Below are positions 39,168 through 48,800 of a stretch of DNA of 58,800 bases, in pieces; the first letter of the stretch is position 1; every line of letters begins with the position of its first letter. The translations under genes and the position numbers were made by a program. This DNA is from Prevotella sp. (lineage in GTDB: Bacteria; Bacteroidota; Bacteroidia; Bacteroidales; Bacteroidaceae). The notes beneath the pieces are model-generated. The model did not search any database. It was not told where the DNA came from and saw only the letters and a list, made by a program, of their open reading frames with translations. The DNA lies in contig JAFZCU010000201.1 of assembly GCA_017556145.1 (NCBI GenBank), positions 1 to 58,800 on the forward strand, read 5' to 3'.

Positions 39168-42100
39168 ATGCGACGTCTCCTTCTTTCACTTACCAGTATT
39201 CTTTTTTCGTTAGGTGTAAGCAGTACTGACACTGCCAAGCCCTGGACTTTCTGGTATTGGATGTATGGGGCAGTTTCTGAGGCAGGCATCAAGGCCGACC
39301 TTCAGGCAATGAAGGACGTAGGACTGGGTGGTTGTTACCTGATGCCCATCCGAGGATGGGAAGAGAAGCCTGATTATGAAGGCGACGTTCAGCAATTGTC
39401 ACCTAAGTTCTGGGAAATGGTGGACTATGCATTGCAGCAGAGTGACTCCCTCGGTCTGGAAATGGGTATTCATATTTGCGACGGCTTCGCCTTAGCGGGT
39501 GGCCCTTGGATATCGCCGGAAGAGTCAATGCAGAAAATCGTGTTCTGCGACACGGTGATTAGCGGGGGACCACATCATTTCCTGATGCCCAAGCCTCAAC
39601 ACTACCAAGACTATTATAAGGATATTGCCGTCTATGCTATTCCCCTTGACCATCATCCAGCATTCGACACCTATCATCTCAGTTACTCCCCTCAGGTAAC
39701 TATCAATGCGAAAGGAGTCATCTGTGCCGATGAACCTTGCTGGATTCAGTATGAGTTTGATGAACCCACATTGGTACGCAACCTCGAGATAGAACCATCT
39801 GGCACAAATATCCAGTGTCAAAGACTGTTGGTAAAAGCCTCTGACGATGGCGTCTTCTTCCGTACCGTCAAACAACTCACGCCTCCACGTCAAGGATGGC
39901 AGGAGACAGGCTTCAACTTCACATTCTCCATACCTCCGACCACAGCCAGGTATTTCCGTTTCGAGTGGACGCCAGAAGGCACAGAGCCAGGCGCAGAAGA
40001 CCTGGATGCCGCCAAGTGGAAGCCCGTGCTGCGACTGAAGGGCATCAAGTTCTATAGTTGGGCCCTTATCGACAATTGGGAAGGCAAGGCTGGTTATATT
40101 TGGCGCAGTGCCCCTGAGGCTACAGAGGACGATCTGCCCTTTACCGACTTCCTGCGACCACAGGATATCATCTGTAGGAAGATGAATGGTGACGAACTAT
40201 CAATCGACCTGCCGGAAGGCACTTGGCGCATCCTCCGCATGGGTCATACCTCTACAGGACATACCAACGCCACAGCTGGTGGCGGTAAAGGCCTGGAATG
40301 CGACAAATTCTCCGAAGCTACGGTCAAGAAGCAAATTGCCAACTGGTTTGGAGCATTTAAGGAACGTCCTCATGCCGGCATCATAAAGTATCTGCACGTC
40401 GACTCATGGGAGTGCGGTTCACAGAACTGGAGCAGAAACTTTGCCCAGGAGTTTGAGCGTCGCAGGGGCTATGACATCCTTCCCTTGCTGCCTATCTATG
40501 CCGGCGTGCCGATGAGGGGAGGCGAAGAGACGTTGAGAGACATCCGCAATACTATCGATGAACTGAAAAACGAAGTGTTTTTCAAGACCGTTCGCGACTG
40601 TGCCCATGAGTATGGTGTGCTATTCTCTGCCGAGAATGTGGCCCCCACGATGATGAGCGACGGCATGAGCCACTTTCGTTATACAGATATCCCTATGGGG
40701 GAATACTGGCTTAACTCCCCCACTCATGACAAACCCAATGATATGCTCGACGCCATTAGCGGGGCTCATGTCTATGGCAAGAACATTATCCAGGCAGAGG
40801 GATTTACGGAAGTGCGAGGTGTATGGGATGAGACACCAGCAAGCATCAAGTCATTGCTGGACCGTAATTTCGCCTTGGGCATGAACCGTCTGTTCTTCCA
40901 CGTCACTGCCCATAACCCATGGCTCGACAGAAAACCAGGCATGACCCTCGACGGTATCGGTCTGTATTTTCAAAGGGACCAAACGTGGTTCCCCGAAGCC
41001 AAGGGCCTCGTTGATTATGTCACCCGTTGTCAGACACTCCTGCAAAAAGGAAAACCTATGGTGGACATCGCCGTCTACACAGGTGAGGAATTGCCTTCCC
41101 GCGCATTGACGCCCGATAAGCTGGTGCCGATGCTGCCAGGTTTGTTTGGAGCAGATCGTGTGCTATCCGAAAGACAACGCCTCGCCAACGTCGGACAGCC
41201 GATGGAGGAAAGTCCCGTTGGCGTAAAGCATTCTGCCGGCATCATCGATTTGAAAGACTGGATCAATCCCCTGCACGGTTATCAGTACGACTCGATGAAC
41301 AAGGATGCCCTGCTCCATCAGCCTTTCAATTATAAGGTCTTAATCGTGCCAACAGGTGTTTTGATATCAAAGGAAGTCAAAGACAGAATTGCCCAATTGC
41401 AAAGACAAGGAGTGCTTGTTATCGACAAACCCTACCATCAGGCAACATTTAAGACTATCACCACAGATGTAGTGGTGCCCGAAGGCATCGCCTACACCCA
41501 TCGTTCGGATAAGGACTTCGACATCTATTTCCTCTCGAACCAGACCAATCAGGAGCAAACCTTCTCGCCATTGTTCCGACATAAACACGCCCATAAAACG
41601 GTATATAATCCGCTGACGGACGAAAGCAGCCCTTACGAAGGGACTATTACATTGCCACCCTATGGCTCGCTGTTCGTTTGCATGGGGCTCAATTTTCATT
41701 CCCAGGCTGGGAACAATTCACTCCCAAGGCGGGAACAGATTATTCCCACGGTGGGAATAAATCCGCAGCCTTGGGACATCGCTTTCCGTGAGTCAGGCAT
41801 GACATTGAAAAGTCAGCAGCTCTTCGATTGGAGTCTGCATGAGGACGACAGGATTCGCTATTTCAGTGGACACGCTCGCTATACGACGACTTGGGAATTG
41901 AAAAAGAACCAGGTACCTCATGGTCGTGCGTGGTTGTCGCTACCCAACGTGAAGGATATCGCCCACGTCTGGATCAACGGTAAGGATTGCGGCATAGCCT
42001 GGACAATGCCTTATGAGGTGGAAATAACAGGCACCTTGCAAAAAGGCAAGAATACGATAGAAATCGAGGTAGTGAATACATGGCACAATGCCCTACGCGG

Positions 42101-42221
42101 TGTAGACCAAGGTAAGGCACCCTACGAGGGCATCTGGACGAATGCCAAGTATCGTACGAAAGGTGATGGTTTGTTACCGGCAGGCCTTCTCGCAGAACCG
42201 GAAATCAAAACAGAGAAATAA
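39168..42221 (+). CDS. GH106 alpha-L-rhamnosidase
   Basis: 1017 residues from the ATG at 39168, one base after the previous stop. Signal peptide MRRLLLSLTSILFSLGVSS. The opening PWTFWYWMYGAVSEAGIKADLQAMKDVGLGGCYLMPI is the GH106 signature: a barrel beginning with a W-x-W motif and a directed search helix. It continues with MGIHICDGFALAGGPWISPEESMQ, YLHVDSWECGSQNW and DIPMGEYWLNS. A C-terminal beta-sandwich (DIAHVWINGKDCGIAWTMPYEVEITG) resembles the GH2-like sandwich found in this family. GH106 rhamnosidases act on RG-II (BT0986) and other pectins. A triple hairpin-coding insertion (about residues 844-865) lies just before the C-terminal sandwich. Confidence 0.87.
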   Translation: MRRLLLSLTSILFSLGVSSTDTAKPWTFWYWMYGAVSEAGIKADLQAMKDVGLGGCYLMPIRGWEEKPDYEGDVQQLSPKFWEMVDYALQQSDSLGLEMGIHICDGFALAGGPWISPEESMQKIVFCDTVISGGPHHFLMPKPQHYQDYYKDIAVYAIPLDHHPAFDTYHLSYSPQVTINAKGVICADEPCWIQYEFDEPTLVRNLEIEPSGTNIQCQRLLVKASDDGVFFRTVKQLTPPRQGWQETGFNFTFSIPPTTARYFRFEWTPEGTEPGAEDLDAAKWKPVLRLKGIKFYSWALIDNWEGKAGYIWRSAPEATEDDLPFTDFLRPQDIICRKMNGDELSIDLPEGTWRILRMGHTSTGHTNATAGGGKGLECDKFSEATVKKQIANWFGAFKERPHAGIIKYLHVDSWECGSQNWSRNFAQEFERRRGYDILPLLPIYAGVPMRGGEETLRDIRNTIDELKNEVFFKTVRDCAHEYGVLFSAENVAPTMMSDGMSHFRYTDIPMGEYWLNSPTHDKPNDMLDAISGAHVYGKNIIQAEGFTEVRGVWDETPASIKSLLDRNFALGMNRLFFHVTAHNPWLDRKPGMTLDGIGLYFQRDQTWFPEAKGLVDYVTRCQTLLQKGKPMVDIAVYTGEELPSRALTPDKLVPMLPGLFGADRVLSERQRLANVGQPMEESPVGVKHSAGIIDLKDWINPLHGYQYDSMNKDALLHQPFNYKVLIVPTGVLISKEVKDRIAQLQRQGVLVIDKPYHQATFKTITTDVVVPEGIAYTHRSDKDFDIYFLSNQTNQEQTFSPLFRHKHAHKTVYNPLTDESSPYEGTITLPPYGSLFVCMGLNFHSQAGNNSLPRREQIIPTVGINPQPWDIAFRESGMTLKSQQLFDWSLHEDDRIRYFSGHARYTTTWELKKNQVPHGRAWLSLPNVKDIAHVWINGKDCGIAWTMPYEVEITGTLQKGKNTIEIEVVNTWHNALRGVDQGKAPYEGIWTNAKYRTKGDGLLPAGLLAEPEIKTEK
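41699..41758. repeat. Three TTCCCA/TGGGAA hairpins in the GH106 gene
   Basis: TTCCCA-GGC-TGGGAA (41699-41713), a related imperfect unit TCCC-AAGGC-GGGA (41722-41734) and ATTCCCA-CGG-TGGGAAT (41742-41758) lie in a row. They are read in-frame as HSQAGNNSLPRREQIIPTVG between two domains. Confidence 0.85.
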
Positions 42222-42222
42222 T

Positions 42223-43632
42223 ATGAGAAAACTAATCTGCGCCATCCTTGCGCTTATAGGATTAACAGCGAATGCTAAGGTCAAGTTACCTCAGTTCTTC
42301 AGCGACAACATGGTGCTGCAGCAGCAGACGGAGTGTAACATCTGGGGAACGACAGACCAAGGAAAAGATATCATCATCATCACATCCTGGGATAATGAGG
42401 AGTATCTTGCTAAGACAGATAAACAAGGCCATTTTGAGATAAAGGTTAAAACACCAGAAGCTGGAGGCCCTTTCAATATCGCTTTCAGTGATGGAGAAGA
42501 ACTCCTCGTACTTGATAATATTATGATTGGCGAGGTATGGATATGCTCCGGGCAGTCGAATATGGAGATGCTGATGAAAGGCTATAAGGCGCAACCTGTT
42601 GAGGGTGCGACAGAAGAATTGCTCTCCTGCATAGACGATGAACTACGATTGTTCTATGCCAAGCGATTAGCCTCATTGGAACCCCAGCAAGACCTCGCTG
42701 GCTCATGGCTGGAGGCAAATGCAGCCAGCGTACGTGAGTTCTCTGCTACCGCCTATTTCTTTGGGAAAGCTCTGAGAAAGACTCTTGGCGTGCCTGTAGG
42801 TCTGATCTGTACTGCATTTGGTGGTTCCGCCTGCGAAGCCTGGATGGCGGCTGACTGGTTGAAAGCCTTCCCCCAGGTTCAGCAGACCATCACGGAAGAA
42901 GACGTGAAGAAACTACAACAGCGTTGTCCGACGGCCCTCTACAACGGACAACTGCGCCCCTTGATCGGCTACGGTATCCGAGGTGCCATCTGGTATCAGG
43001 GTGAGGACAATGTGCCCCGTTACGACTTCTATGCTCCCCTACTCTCCCGAATGATCCAAGGATGGCGGTCGGAATGGCAACAGGGCGATTTCCCCTTCTA
43101 TTACTGTCAGATTGCCCCTTTCGACTATAGTGTCACAGATTGGGCGCTCTACAACAGTGCATTGCTCCGAGAACAGCAGGAAAAAGTCGAGACGATGGTC
43201 GACAACTGTCGTATGGCGGTACTTCTGGATACAGGCATCAAGGATGTCATCCATCCTCGCAAAAAGCGTTTGGCTGGCGAACGTCTCGCCATCCTCGCCC
43301 TCGCCAATACCTACGATGTAAAGGGCTTGCCTGACTTCGCCAAATATAAGGAAGTGGAATTTAAGAATGATACGGCTGTCGTCAGTTTTGACCGCTCAAA
43401 GGAGTGGGTCTATTTCGAGAACGGCTCTACGTCGAAGAATTTCGAGGTTGCCGGTTCAGATAAAGTCTTCTATCCTGCCACGAAAGTCTGGGTCAATCGC
43501 AATCGCGTCTATGTCATCAGTGACGAAGTGAAAAAGCCTGTCGCTGTGCGCTATGCTTGGCGCGACTGGGTGGTTGGCGACCTTATGCACGATGGTTTGC
43601 CCGTTTCTTCTTTCAGAACAGACAATTGGTAA
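42223..43632 (+). CDS. Sialate O-acetylesterase-like SGNH carbohydrate esterase
   Basis: 469 residues from the ATG at 42223; an upstream in-frame ATG inside the GH106 gene would add an unlikely hydrophilic leader. Signal peptide MRKLICAILALIGLTANA. The catalytic Ser112 lies in CSGQSNMEM, the Gly/Asn boxes include FGGSACEAW and WYQGEDN, and the catalytic His344 is in DVIHPRKK. A jelly-roll domain at the N-terminus (LPQFFSDNMVLQQQTECNIWG) is typical of the family. It removes O-acetyl groups from sugars, opening acetylated pectic glycans to the glycosidases around it. Confidence 0.87.
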   Translation: MRKLICAILALIGLTANAKVKLPQFFSDNMVLQQQTECNIWGTTDQGKDIIIITSWDNEEYLAKTDKQGHFEIKVKTPEAGGPFNIAFSDGEELLVLDNIMIGEVWICSGQSNMEMLMKGYKAQPVEGATEELLSCIDDELRLFYAKRLASLEPQQDLAGSWLEANAASVREFSATAYFFGKALRKTLGVPVGLICTAFGGSACEAWMAADWLKAFPQVQQTITEEDVKKLQQRCPTALYNGQLRPLIGYGIRGAIWYQGEDNVPRYDFYAPLLSRMIQGWRSEWQQGDFPFYYCQIAPFDYSVTDWALYNSALLREQQEKVETMVDNCRMAVLLDTGIKDVIHPRKKRLAGERLAILALANTYDVKGLPDFAKYKEVEFKNDTAVVSFDRSKEWVYFENGSTSKNFEVAGSDKVFYPATKVWVNRNRVYVISDEVKKPVAVRYAWRDWVVGDLMHDGLPVSSFRTDNW

Positions 43633-43635
43633 ACG

Positions 43636-45840
43636 ATGATGAAAAGGCTTCTCTCCATCCTCTGTTTCATAAGTACATTCGCAGTCGTCAATGCCGACTA
43701 TATCCCACGCGACTACGTCTGGACCTCGCAAAGCCGGAACGCCAGCGAGTCGATGCCCTGCGGAGGTCACGATATCGGTATGAACGTATGGGTGGAAGAT
43801 GGTGATGTGCTCTTTTACATTCAACAGGGTGGTTGGTTCGACGAGAACAATACGCTTCTGAAAGCGGGTCGCTGGCGTCTTCATTTTGACAGTAGGTCTC
43901 TCGACAGCAAAGATTTCGAGCAGCGGCTCAATCTCGACGAAGGCGCCATCTATATCAAAGGCGGTGATCTGGAAGTGAGAATCTGGGCTGATGTCGAGGA
44001 GCCCGTTGTGTATGTTGCGATGGCATCGCAACATGCAGAACAGGTCACACTCAGCTACGAAAGCTGGCGCTACAAGGACCGCCCTGTGTCGAAAGCCGAA
44101 TGCCAACAGTGCTCCTATAAATGGATCATCCCTAAAGACTGCAAGACTTTCGCCGACAGTATCATGGCCGAAGGCGACAGACTGACTTTCAGCCATCAGA
44201 ACAGGAAAGAGACGGTGTTTGACTTCACCGTAGAACGGGAGCGCATGAACAGTGTGAAAGACCAGCTCTATAATCCTATAGGCGGGTTGAAAATGAAAGG
44301 GGTGATGTATGCTCCCGGCTTTCATTATGCAGGTATAACTACAGGAGATTATGCCGGCACTGACTATCAGGCATGGAACTATTCCTGCAAGGACCTTCAG
44401 TCCTCTTGCATCATCATCGATCTGCGCTATCTGAACCATCAGCGCTACGAGGAAACGGTCATCGACGGTTGTGGCACTGTAGCTCCGTACGCATTCCCCT
44501 CTCTGAAAGCCAGCGACTCACACAAGCGCAGCGCACAATGGTGGCATAACTTCTGGCAGCGCAGTTGGATACAAATAGACACCGATGACGAGGCCGCTCG
44601 TACGATGGTACGCAACTACGAACTGATGCGTTATCTGCTGGGCTGCAATGCCTATGGTCAATGGCCCACGAAATTCAATGGCGGACTCTTTACGTTTGAC
44701 CCCGTTTATGTGGACTCTACTGCCACTTTCACTCCCGACTACCGCAAATGGGGCGGCGGCACGATGACAGCACAGAACCAACGACTCGTCTATTGGCCTT
44801 TGCTTAAAAGTGGCGACTACGACCTCCTCCGATCTCAGCTCGACACCTACCTGCGGATGCTACCCAATGCCGTTGCATGGTCACGCCAACATTGGGGACA
44901 TGAGGGGGCTTGTTTCAGCGAACAAATCGAAAACTTCGGACTACCCAACCCCGCTGAATACGGCAAGCATACCGATGACAGCGACTGGGGAGTGGAGAAT
45001 AACAAATGGTTAGAATATGAGTGGGACACTGCATTGGAGTTCTGTCAGATGGCTGTACTAATGCGTCCATGGTACCCCGATTCTACGTTAGAAAAGTATC
45101 AGGCACTCATCGACGAGACCCTGCGTTTCTTCGACAAGCACTATCCAAATCTTATCATCTTCCCTGGCTCCGGTTGCGAGACGTATAAGATCGCACGCAA
45201 CCCCTCCAGCACCATTGCCGCCCTTCATGCAATGAAAAACAGTCTCGACAACATTGGTATAGACACCAGTATCATTCCCGATATCCCTCTGCAGATCATC
45301 GACGGTGACACCTGTATCGCTCCTGCCGAGCACTGGGAACGCATCCAGAACACCGAGACGCCCCAACTCTATCCTGTATTCCCTTGGCGCATCTACGGTG
45401 TGGGAAAACCGCACCTCAACATCGCCCGCAATACCTATTTTAAGGATCCGCACGCCTTGGAGATGCGCAGTACGAAGGGCTGGAAACAAGACAACATCTG
45501 GGCTGCCTGCTTAGGTTTGACCGACGAAGCGAAATGCCTGAATACCGAGAAGTTAAGCAATGGTCCCTACCGTTTCCCTGCTTTCTGGGATGCTGGGTTC
45601 GACTGGGCACCTGACCACAATCGTGGGGGGGCCGGTATGATTGGTCTGCAGGAGATGCTGCTCCAGGAAGACCTCGACCACAATCCCATCCTCTTCCCTG
45701 CTTGGCCCCGCGAGTGGAACTGCCGCTTTCGTCTCTATATCTCAGGTCAGCGCTGCGTCGACGGGGAGATTAAAGATGGAAAAATCACTTACACCATCGA
45801 TGGCGTTGATTACTCCAACGATAACGAATTAATACCTTGA
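43636..45840 (+). CDS. DUF5703-type, GH95-like alpha/alpha barrel enzyme
   Basis: 734 residues with signal peptide MMKRLLSILCFISTFAVVNA. The start DYVWTSQSRNASESMPCGGHDIGMNVWVEDGDVLFYIQQGGWFDE is the DUF5703 N-terminal beta-sandwich pattern, which parallels the N-terminal domain of GH95. The C-terminal two-thirds are a six-hairpin alpha/alpha barrel (GGLFTFDPVYVDSTATFTPDYRKWGGGTMTAQNQRLVYWPLLKSG). In RG-II loci a GH95 enzyme is an alpha-L-galactosidase; other GH95 members are alpha-L-fucosidases. I infer a glycosidase for an L-sugar, without certainty that this divergent branch is active. Three bases separate it from the esterase gene. Confidence 0.7.
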   Translation: MMKRLLSILCFISTFAVVNADYIPRDYVWTSQSRNASESMPCGGHDIGMNVWVEDGDVLFYIQQGGWFDENNTLLKAGRWRLHFDSRSLDSKDFEQRLNLDEGAIYIKGGDLEVRIWADVEEPVVYVAMASQHAEQVTLSYESWRYKDRPVSKAECQQCSYKWIIPKDCKTFADSIMAEGDRLTFSHQNRKETVFDFTVERERMNSVKDQLYNPIGGLKMKGVMYAPGFHYAGITTGDYAGTDYQAWNYSCKDLQSSCIIIDLRYLNHQRYEETVIDGCGTVAPYAFPSLKASDSHKRSAQWWHNFWQRSWIQIDTDDEAARTMVRNYELMRYLLGCNAYGQWPTKFNGGLFTFDPVYVDSTATFTPDYRKWGGGTMTAQNQRLVYWPLLKSGDYDLLRSQLDTYLRMLPNAVAWSRQHWGHEGACFSEQIENFGLPNPAEYGKHTDDSDWGVENNKWLEYEWDTALEFCQMAVLMRPWYPDSTLEKYQALIDETLRFFDKHYPNLIIFPGSGCETYKIARNPSSTIAALHAMKNSLDNIGIDTSIIPDIPLQIIDGDTCIAPAEHWERIQNTETPQLYPVFPWRIYGVGKPHLNIARNTYFKDPHALEMRSTKGWKQDNIWAACLGLTDEAKCLNTEKLSNGPYRFPAFWDAGFDWAPDHNRGGAGMIGLQEMLLQEDLDHNPILFPAWPREWNCRFRLYISGQRCVDGEIKDGKITYTIDGVDYSNDNELIP

Positions 45841-45845
45841 CGACG

Positions 45846-48800
45846 ATGAATAGATTCCTTAAACGATTCCTCCTTCTGGCCTGTATGGCGGTCAACTGCG
45901 CCAGTGCAAAGCTCGTCATCCATAAGACCCTCTGCAATTACCAGACGGAACCGATGGCTATTGTCGATAGCAAGGAAAAAATCCGTGTAGGATGGCAGTA
46001 CACCGATGACCAGAAGGCGCTAGCCATGCAAGAGGCTTATCATATCATCGTCACTGAGCGCCACACCGGACGGATAGTCTATGACCGACAGGTTGCTACC
46101 GACCAAAGCCAGTTCATCGAACTCCCGCACCTGAAGTACAATACGTTCGGCTATCAGTGGAAGGTCAGAATCAGTCAAGGCGGCATTTTCTCTGACTGGA
46201 GCGAAGAACAGACCATCCGTGTGATGCCAGAAATGAAATCCCCCACATGGATCGGTGCCATCACCAAGAAAGATGCACACATCCCAGAAGGTCGCTGGAG
46301 CAACACTGAATTTAACAGCGATGCTTTCAAGAGCCAGTGGGTCAACGTCGATACGCTCTCTACCAAGAGCATCGTCCTTCGCAAGAACTGTCTGTTTCAG
46401 AAAAGAATCATCGATGCCATCGTCTATATCTGCGGCTTAGGCCATTATGAGTTTTACATCAACGGCAACAAGATTGGCGACAGCGCGTTTGCCCCCTTGT
46501 GGAGCGAATACAGCAAGACGGTTTATTACAACATCCACGATGTCACAACGGCTTTGGAACGTAGTGGTCCCAATGAGTTTGCAGTACTGCTGGGCAATGG
46601 TTTCTTCAACGTCCAACGTGATGGTCGCTACAGCAAGCTCCAGACGAGTTTCGGCCCGCCGCAACTGTTCTTCCGCATGGATATCACTTATGAAGATGGC
46701 TCGAAGGAACAAATCGTCAGCGACGAAAGCTGGAAATGGGAATTGAGTCCGATTACGTTCAATAGCATCTATGGCGGTGAGTCTTACGATGCACGCTTGG
46801 AAACAAACCCTCAATGGAAGCCCGTTGTTATCACTGAGGGACCAGGAGGCATCCTCCGTCCAGAGACCTGCCAGCCTGTCAGGATAATGGAGCATTACAA
46901 CGTAGCCTCGTGGAATTCCGCGACTTCTGTAGCCGACATGGGGCAGAACCTTGCAGGTTTCCCTGAGATCACCGTCAGCGGACAACGAGGACAAAAGGTC
47001 AAACTGCTGGTGGCTGAACGGCTTACCCCGCAAGGCACCTGCGACCAAAGTCAGACGGGTCGTCCGCATTATTACGAATACACACTAAAAGGAGGAAGTC
47101 AGGAACTGTGGCATCCCCGATTCTCGTACTATGGCTTCCGATACATTCAGATAGAGGGCGCGGTGATGGAGGGACAGCCCAACCCCGACAAGCTCCCCGT
47201 CATCCATCGTCTCCGAAGCTGTTTCGTCTACAACTCCGCTGCCGAGACCTCGTCGTTTTGGTGCAATGACGAACGCTTCACAAAGACCCACCGACTCATC
47301 GAGCGCGCTGAGCGCAGCAACATGCAAGCGGTGATGACAGACTGTCCCCACCGCGAAAAACTTGGCTGGTTAGAGCAGGACCACCTTTGCGGACCGTCGC
47401 TGTTCTACAACTACGACATGACGCGTCTCGTACCGAAGATAATTCGCGATATTGTAGACTCGCAGAAGCCCAACGGCATGGTGCCAACCACCGCCCCACA
47501 GTACGTCAGCTTCGGCAATCTCTTTGACGACTCGCCAGAATGGGGTTCCACTCTTATCATCCTGCCTTTCCAGTATTATGATATGTATGGTGACTCGACG
47601 CTGATTATAGATAATTATGTGCCGATGCGCCGCTATGTAGACTATCTGACCTCCCGCGCTGAGGATGGCATCGTGAGTCACGGCCTTGGTGACTGGTACG
47701 ACTATGGCCCAGGGAAAGCCGGATTCTCGAAAAACACGCCAGTTCCCCTCGTCGCGACAGCCCACTATATCTATGACCTGCAACTCATCACTGAGGCCGC
47801 ACAAATGACAGGTCGTCAGACTGATGTGAAGAAATACGGTACGCTCTACCATAAGGTGGTTGAGTCCTTCAACCGCCACTTCTATAAGCCCGACTCTTGC
47901 TACTACGGCTCGGGCTCGCAGACCTCGAATGCCCTACCGCTTTTCCTCGGCATCTGCGGTGAGAACAAAGCCACCGTACTGCAAAGTCTCGTCAACGATA
48001 TCCACGCTCACGGCGACCGCCTGACCACCGGCGATGTCGGCAACCGCTATCTTTTCCGTGTGCTGGCCGACAACGGTCAGAACGCGCTGCTCTATAAGAT
48101 GCTGAACCACGAGGATACACCAGGCTACGGTTTCCAGATTGCCCAAGGCGCGACGACACTCACCGAGCAGTGGGATCCACGTGAAGGTGCTTCGGAGAAC
48201 CACTTCATGCTGGGGCAGATCGACGAGTGGCTGTTCCGTTCACTCAGCGGCATCCGCCAAAAACCTGGCACTCATGGTATGCGCCACCTCATCGTCGACC
48301 CGCAACCCGACTGCGGCATCACCAACGTCCGCACCACCATCCATACCCTCTATGGCGAGGTGAAGGTGGACAAGCGTTGGGGCATACCCACCGACAGCAA
48401 TCTCAGAGTGACGATCCCTGGCGGCTGCGACGTGCAGATACGCCGTCCGGGTGAGATCACAGTCCATGAAGGCGAGAGCTTGCATGATGCCCTGCGTCAG
48501 GCTCGCGAATGGCGGCGCACAAACGACAAGCGAGCCCGCGACGGCATCGTCATCAACGTCAAAGCAGGCCGCTACTACATGCAGGAGCCCCTATTCATCC
48601 GGCCCGAGGACAGCGGCACAGACAAAGCACCGCTGCTGATCCGCGGCGAGGCAGGAGCCATCCTATGCGGCGACCCGCGCCAGACGCACACGCAACTCTG
48701 GCCGGAAGAGGGTATGGCACAGATGCTCGGCTTCGAATCCGAGACCCGCACCATCACCATCCCCACACCGCCGAACATCGATGACCTGCGGCAATGCGAA

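Noticed and set aside
42142-42222. Longer N-terminus for the acetylesterase
   Set aside because: The upstream in-frame ATG lies inside the GH106 gene and would add a basic hydrophilic leader before a clear signal peptide starting at 42223.
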